NCBI GenBank assembly: GCA_934486755.1
Contig: CAKSQT010000038.1
Span: 1 to 17,852 of the forward strand
DNA from: an uncultured Eubacteriales bacterium
GTDB lineage: Bacteria > Bacillota > Clostridia > Oscillospirales > Acutalibacteraceae
DNA length: 17,852 bases
Direction of reading: 5' to 3'
Both the position numbers and the translations under genes were made by a program. How positions within the stretch are numbered: position 1 is the stretch's first letter; every line of letters begins with the position of its first letter. Under the pieces are notes generated by a model. That model saw only the letters and a program-made list of their open reading frames with translations, was not told the DNA's origin and did not search any database. This document shows positions 13,740 through 17,852 of the stretch, in pieces.

Positions 13740-14660
13740 ATGAATCTAAAAAAGATAAAGAATGTTACTTGCAAAATCCTAACTGATAAGAAATACAGAA
13801 CTAAGTTGTTCGCAGGTCTCGGATTCTATGACCGTATGGATGATGAAAAGTATCTGAAAAAACTGTATACGGTAAATTTCGGCAAAGAACTTGATCTTGA
13901 AAATCCGAAAACCTTTAATGAAAAATTGCAGTGGTTAAAACTGTATGACCGCAAGCCCGAATATACAATGATGGTGGATAAGTATAAGGTGCGCGAATAT
14001 GTAGCCGAAAAACTGGGTGAAGAATATCTTATTCCGCTGTTGGGTGTTTGGGACGATCCCGAAGAAATTGATTTTGATAAGCTGCCTAATCAATTTGTAT
14101 TAAAATGTAATCACAATTCAGGTCTCGGAATGTGCATCTGCAAGGATAAATCAAAACTTGATATTAAAAAAGTTAAATCGGAACTGAGAAAAGGACTTAA
14201 ACAGGATTATTATCTGCACGGTAGAGAATGGCCATACAAAGACGTGCCGAGAAAGATAATTTGTGAAAAATATATGGTTGATGAGTCAGGTTACGAACTT
14301 AAAGATTATAAAATATTCTGCTTTAACGGGGAACCAAAGGCATTGTTTGTAGCCACAGACCGTATGACGGATACTAAGTTTGATTTTTTTGATGTTGAAT
14401 TTAATCATCTGCCGTTTACAAATGGGCATCCAAACGCCGAAAAAGAAATTGCAAAGCCGCAAAACTTAGATGAAATGCTTAAAGCCGCTTCTATACTTTC
14501 AAAGGGAATCCCCCAGGTTCGTATAGATTTGTATAATGTAAACGGGAAAATATTGTTTGGAGAAATGACTTTTTCTCATTGGAGCGGCATGGTTCCGTTT
14601 GAGCCCAATAAATGGGATGAAAGATTCGGGGAATGGATAGTTTTGCCAAAAAATAATTAA
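13740..14660 (+). CDS. TupA-like ATP-grasp protein
   Basis: A 306-aa protein of the TupA-like ATP-grasp family found in capsule and teichuronopeptide loci. Marks are NPKTFNEKLQWLKLYDR (about 56-72), FVLKCNHNSGLG (about 119-130), ICEKYM (about 176-181), ELKDYKIFCFNG and the C-terminal metal/ATP site LFGEMTFSHWSG. ATP-grasp enzymes join a carboxylate to an amine or similar group through an acyl-phosphate. TupA of alkaliphilic Bacillus is linked to a glutamate/glucuronate polymer. It may attach an amino acid or other acyl group to the repeat unit, but the substrate is not shown by sequence. AAGGAAGAG supports the ATG. No transmembrane segment is seen. Confidence 0.87.
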   Translation: MNLKKIKNVTCKILTDKKYRTKLFAGLGFYDRMDDEKYLKKLYTVNFGKELDLENPKTFNEKLQWLKLYDRKPEYTMMVDKYKVREYVAEKLGEEYLIPLLGVWDDPEEIDFDKLPNQFVLKCNHNSGLGMCICKDKSKLDIKKVKSELRKGLKQDYYLHGREWPYKDVPRKIICEKYMVDESGYELKDYKIFCFNGEPKALFVATDRMTDTKFDFFDVEFNHLPFTNGHPNAEKEIAKPQNLDEMLKAASILSKGIPQVRIDLYNVNGKILFGEMTFSHWSGMVPFEPNKWDERFGEWIVLPKNN

Positions 14661-14687
14661 TGCTGCGTAAGAATTAGGAGAAAAGAT

Positions 14688-15710
14688 TTGAGTAATATAT
14701 TATTCTACATTTTAGTACCTGTCTATAAAGTTGAAAAGTATATAAGAGATTGCATAGATTCTGTGTTATCACAAACATATCAGAATTTCAGACTTATACT
14801 TGTTGATGACGGATCGCCTGATAATTGCGGAAAAATATGTGACGAATATGCCCAAAATGATGTAAGAATAACTGTTATACATCAGGACAACATGGGATTA
14901 CTTGCGGCAAGACGTACCGGCATAGGAGCAGCAAAGCGTGAGTGTTCTGACGATTCATTTATAATGTTTTTGGATTCCGACGATTCGTTAAAACAGAATG
15001 CATTGGAAACAATAAAAAAAGCAATAAATACAAGTCAATGCGACCTCGTTATTTATAGGCTCTCGGTTGTTGTTGACGGCGTGGAAATTCAGCAACAAAA
15101 TGCAGCCTTTACAGGTGTCGTAACCAATAAAAAAAAACTTTATCGCAAGGTGTTCCTTAACAACGGATATAATCCGTTGTGTCGGAAAGTTGTTTCTTCA
15201 AAGTTAATACACGATACGGATTACAGTACATATTATCATATATCCAGCGGTGAAGATTTGCTGCAAAGCATACCGATTTACGGAGAGTGCGAAAAGGTTT
15301 CCTTTATTGGCGATAAACTTTATAATTACAATCAGGTTTCCACTTCTATCACTCATTCCGTTGGATACAAGGGATATAAAATAGATTCGACAGTGCGTAA
15401 GGCTGTTTGGGATTTTCTGAAATCGGAAAAAGTTTGGTCGGGAGAAGACTACACCGAGTATTTAAATTATTGCAGAAGACTTGTCAAAAATATGATAAGA
15501 CAAATTTCTGATTTTGACGTTGAACTGATAAAAAAATCGGAATTATTTCAAAAAATAAAAGAAGATGAGTATTATAGTATGGTGATAGCAAGCGCGCCTA
15601 AAAATGATATTTTCTTTAAATTGTTTTCAAGTGGAAAATACGGCGCAATTAATATCTTTTTTGGTTTGCGCCGCAAATTAGCAAGTTTGCGCAATTTGGT
15701 AAAGAGGTGA
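14688..15710 (+). CDS. Glycosyltransferase family 2 (EpsJ/CpsJ-like)
   Basis: A 340-aa GT-A enzyme: ILVPVYKVEKYIRDCIDSVL, then LILVDDGSPDNCGKICDEYA and FLDSDDSL for nucleotide-sugar and metal binding. The region after residue 110 is a variable acceptor domain, and the C-terminus is basic. The TTG start is preferred because TAGGAGA lies about 7 nt upstream. Together with the next gene it gives the operon three GT2 enzymes, implying a branched or long repeat unit. Confidence 0.9.
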   Translation: MSNILFYILVPVYKVEKYIRDCIDSVLSQTYQNFRLILVDDGSPDNCGKICDEYAQNDVRITVIHQDNMGLLAARRTGIGAAKRECSDDSFIMFLDSDDSLKQNALETIKKAINTSQCDLVIYRLSVVVDGVEIQQQNAAFTGVVTNKKKLYRKVFLNNGYNPLCRKVVSSKLIHDTDYSTYYHISSGEDLLQSIPIYGECEKVSFIGDKLYNYNQVSTSITHSVGYKGYKIDSTVRKAVWDFLKSEKVWSGEDYTEYLNYCRRLVKNMIRQISDFDVELIKKSELFQKIKEDEYYSMVIASAPKNDIFFKLFSSGKYGAINIFFGLRRKLASLRNLVKR

Positions 15711-15725
15711 ATTTTTGGGACTAAT

Positions 15726-16697
15726 ATGGATGAAATAATGGTAAGTGTTGTTTGTATAGCATACAATCATGAAAAATATATACGCGATGCGTTAGATGGG
15801 TTTGTGAATCAGAAAACAAACTTTAAATTTGAAGTTTTGATAAATGATGACGCGTCTACCGACGGTACCGCAGATATTATCAGGGAATATGAGAAAAAAT
15901 ATCCCGAAATTATTAAACCGATATATCAAACCGAAAATCAATACAGCAAAGGTATAAGAATTACTAACGAGATTTTAATTCCGCAAGCAAAAGGCAAATA
16001 TATTGCCTATTGCGAGGGTGACGATTATTGGTGTGACGAAAATAAACTGCAAATGCAGGTAGACTATTTAGAAAAACACTCGGAATGTTCCGCTTGCGCG
16101 CATAACACCTTGTTAAAAAATATGTCTGACGGCACCGAAAAGGTCATGTACTGTGAAACCGATCGCAACATAAGTATTGAGGAATGTATTAAATCCGGTG
16201 CAGGCGGATACCAAACGTCTTCCCTGATGTACAGACGAGAGTATATTGATGATAATCCCGAATTTATGACTTCAATAAAAGGTGTCGGCGACTATCCGAG
16301 AGCAATTTATTTGGCTTTATCAGGCAATATATATTATTTCGGTAAGGTTATGTCGGTTTACAGATTCGGAACGCCCGGTTCCTGGACAGTTAGAGTTCAA
16401 CGAAATACAGAAAAAATGGCTGCAACAACAATTGCTATGATAAAAATGCTTGAAATGGCAAATGAGTATTCTAAATATAAATATGATGAATATTTCAGAG
16501 GCGCAATAGAAAGGCATAGGTTTGATTTAGCGGTTCTTGAAAAACGTTATAAGGATATTATCGGCAAGAAATATCGCGACGTTTACAGCACGCTCCCGAA
16601 AAGTGAAAAAATAAAATACTTTATACTGTCATTCATGCCGTTTTTATCGGGTATAAGAGGTAAAATAGGAAAGATAGTTAAAAATGAGTCAAGATAA
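15726..16697 (+). CDS. Glycosyltransferase family 2
   Basis: A 323-aa GT-A enzyme of a group often seen in capsule loci: VSVVCIAYNHEKYIRDALDG, then LINDDASTDGTADIIREY, and a modified DXD (EGDDYW in KYIAYCEGDDYW). C82-like cysteines (SACAH) and a basic C-terminal helix follow. The ATG at 15726 has a weak ribosome binding site (GGGA); ATG 15738 directly before VSVVC is an alternative. Its 3' end overlaps the flippase gene by 14 bp, implying translational coupling. Confidence 0.9.
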   Translation: MDEIMVSVVCIAYNHEKYIRDALDGFVNQKTNFKFEVLINDDASTDGTADIIREYEKKYPEIIKPIYQTENQYSKGIRITNEILIPQAKGKYIAYCEGDDYWCDENKLQMQVDYLEKHSECSACAHNTLLKNMSDGTEKVMYCETDRNISIEECIKSGAGGYQTSSLMYRREYIDDNPEFMTSIKGVGDYPRAIYLALSGNIYYFGKVMSVYRFGTPGSWTVRVQRNTEKMAATTIAMIKMLEMANEYSKYKYDEYFRGAIERHRFDLAVLEKRYKDIIGKKYRDVYSTLPKSEKIKYFILSFMPFLSGIRGKIGKIVKNESR

Positions 16698-17852
16698 CCA
16701 ATCAAAAATAACAGCAAAAAGCACAACAAGCAACTTTTTGTGGCGGTTTATGGAGCGTTGCGGCGCGCAGGGCGTTACGTTTATTGTTTCGATAGTTTTA
16801 GCACGTCTGCTTGACCCCAAGGTTTACGGAACGGTGGCGCTTGTCACCGTGTTTACCGCTATATTACAGGTGTTTGTTGACAGCGGCTTCGGCAACGCGC
16901 TTGTGCAGAAGAAAAACGCTGATAATATTGATTTTTCAACCGTGTTTTTCTTTAACATAACCGTATGTACGGCGCTTTACCTTATAATGTTTTTTTGCGC
17001 GCCGTTTATTGCGTCTTTCTATAAAATGCCTGAGCTTACGCCTGTTGTGCGGGTTATGAGTTTAACTCTTATCATTTCGGGCGTTAAAAATATACAACAG
17101 TCCTACGTTTCAAAAAATCTTTTGTTTAAAAAGTTTTTCTTTGCAACTCTGGGCGGAACGATAGGCGCCGCTTTTATAGGTATAGGTATGGCTTATGCTG
17201 GGTTTGGCGTTTGGGCGATAGTCGCGCAAAACCTGTTTAATCAACTTGTTGATACAATAATCCTCTGGGTTACGGTAAAATGGCGCCCGCAACTTGCATT
17301 TTCCTTTAAAAGGCTGAAAGGATTGTTTTCTTACGGTTGGAAATTGCTTGTTTCGTCACTGCTTGATACGGGTTACAACAATTTACGTCAGCTTATTATA
17401 GGAAAGTTGTATACAGCTAAGGATCTGTCGTTTTTTAATAAAGGACAGTCGTTTCCAAATATGATAGTGACGAATATCAATTCGTCGATAGACAGTGTGC
17501 TTTTGCCGACAATGTCAGCCGAGCAGGACGATAAGAGCAGGGTGCGCGCAATGACGCGGCGTGCGATAAAAACAAGCACATATATTATGATGCCGCTTAT
17601 GATGGGACTTGCAGTTAGCGCCGAACCGTTGGTGTCGCTTATATTAACGGACAAGTGGTTGCCCTGCGTTCCATTTTTAAGAATATTCTGTTTTACTTAT
17701 GCTTTCTATCCGATACATACAGCTAACCTTAACGCTATAAAAGCAATGGGAAGAAGCGATATGTTTTTAAAGCTCGAAATAGCTAAAAAAGCATTTGGGT
17801 TGGTTGTTTTGGTTTCTACTATGTGGTTCGGTGTCATTTGGATGGCATACAG
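16684..17852 (+). CDS. Wzx-type polysaccharide flippase (MOP superfamily), partial
   Basis: An open frame of 389 codons that runs off the right edge; full members have about 480-500 residues. The start TSNFLWRFMERCGAQGVTFI and VLARLLDPKVYGTVALV are typical of the polysaccharide transporter family. Repeated hydrophobic helices follow, with KNLLFKKFFF, FGVWAIVAQNL and LSFFNKGQSFPNMI as family pieces. It should move the undecaprenyl-linked repeat unit across the membrane. The start ATG overlaps the preceding gene by 14 bp, in a different frame. Its base composition is closer to the priming transferase than to the AT-rich central genes. Confidence 0.92.
   Translation, partial: MSQDNQSKITAKSTTSNFLWRFMERCGAQGVTFIVSIVLARLLDPKVYGTVALVTVFTAILQVFVDSGFGNALVQKKNADNIDFSTVFFFNITVCTALYLIMFFCAPFIASFYKMPELTPVVRVMSLTLIISGVKNIQQSYVSKNLLFKKFFFATLGGTIGAAFIGIGMAYAGFGVWAIVAQNLFNQLVDTIILWVTVKWRPQLAFSFKRLKGLFSYGWKLLVSSLLDTGYNNLRQLIIGKLYTAKDLSFFNKGQSFPNMIVTNINSSIDSVLLPTMSAEQDDKSRVRAMTRRAIKTSTYIMMPLMMGLAVSAEPLVSLILTDKWLPCVPFLRIFCFTYAFYPIHTANLNAIKAMGRSDMFLKLEIAKKAFGLVVLVSTMWFGVIWMAY

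Noticed and set aside
7109..17852. Defence or antiphage system
   Set aside because: Every gene matches polysaccharide synthesis families; no nuclease, helicase or effector is present.

Overview
The window reads as a chromosome segment from a low-to-moderate-GC Firmicute, most likely a gut-type Clostridia (Oscillospiraceae/Ruminococcaceae-like). The reasons are the tail of a PolC-type DNA polymerase, a G5 + M23 cell-wall peptidase, strong GG-rich ribosome binding sites, several TTG/GTG starts, sigma-A-like promoters and intrinsic terminators after most units. No species can be named from the sequence alone.

Region 1 (1-3411) is housekeeping. It holds the 3' end of polC with its terminator, a membrane-anchored G5/M23 peptidase with its own promoter and terminator, a divergent-type ribose-phosphate pyrophosphokinase, and tRNA-Arg(UCU).

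Region 2 (3398-4802) is a small accessory patch. The tRNA 3' end and its terminator occur twice as an 83-bp direct repeat, separated by about 73 bp containing a perfect 12-bp hairpin. Next come an XRE/zinc-ribbon regulator and, on the opposite strand, a short XRE repressor that has two identical 16-bp operator-like sites upstream. A 54-residue cysteine-rich protein gene, also on the minus strand, follows.

Region 3 (4803-6879) pairs a right-handed beta-helix (pectate-lyase-superfamily) protein without a visible signal peptide with an AraC-type regulator. The regulator's promoter carries a 7-8-7 palindrome.

Region 4 (6908-17852, running off the end) is a capsule/exopolysaccharide operon of the Wzx/Wzy type, all on the plus strand with gaps of 35 nt or less or short overlaps. 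A near-consensus promoter and a structured leader of about 165 nt precede it. The order is priming phosphoglycosyl transferase, GT2, GT11 (alpha-1,2-fucosyltransferase-like), two GT4 enzymes, Wzy-type polymerase, TupA-like ATP-grasp protein, two more GT2 enzymes and a Wzx flippase. The inferred pathway is as follows: the first enzyme loads a sugar-phosphate on undecaprenyl phosphate, the glycosyltransferases build and branch the repeat unit (possibly with fucose and an ATP-grasp-added substituent), Wzx flips it and Wzy polymerises it. The middle genes look more AT-rich than the first and last, as expected for a serotype-swapping cassette.

I did not find a clearly new multi-gene defence or mobile system. 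The strongest unexplained signals are the duplicated tRNA tail with its hairpin insert, the paired operator sites of the short XRE gene, and the structured leader of the capsule operon.
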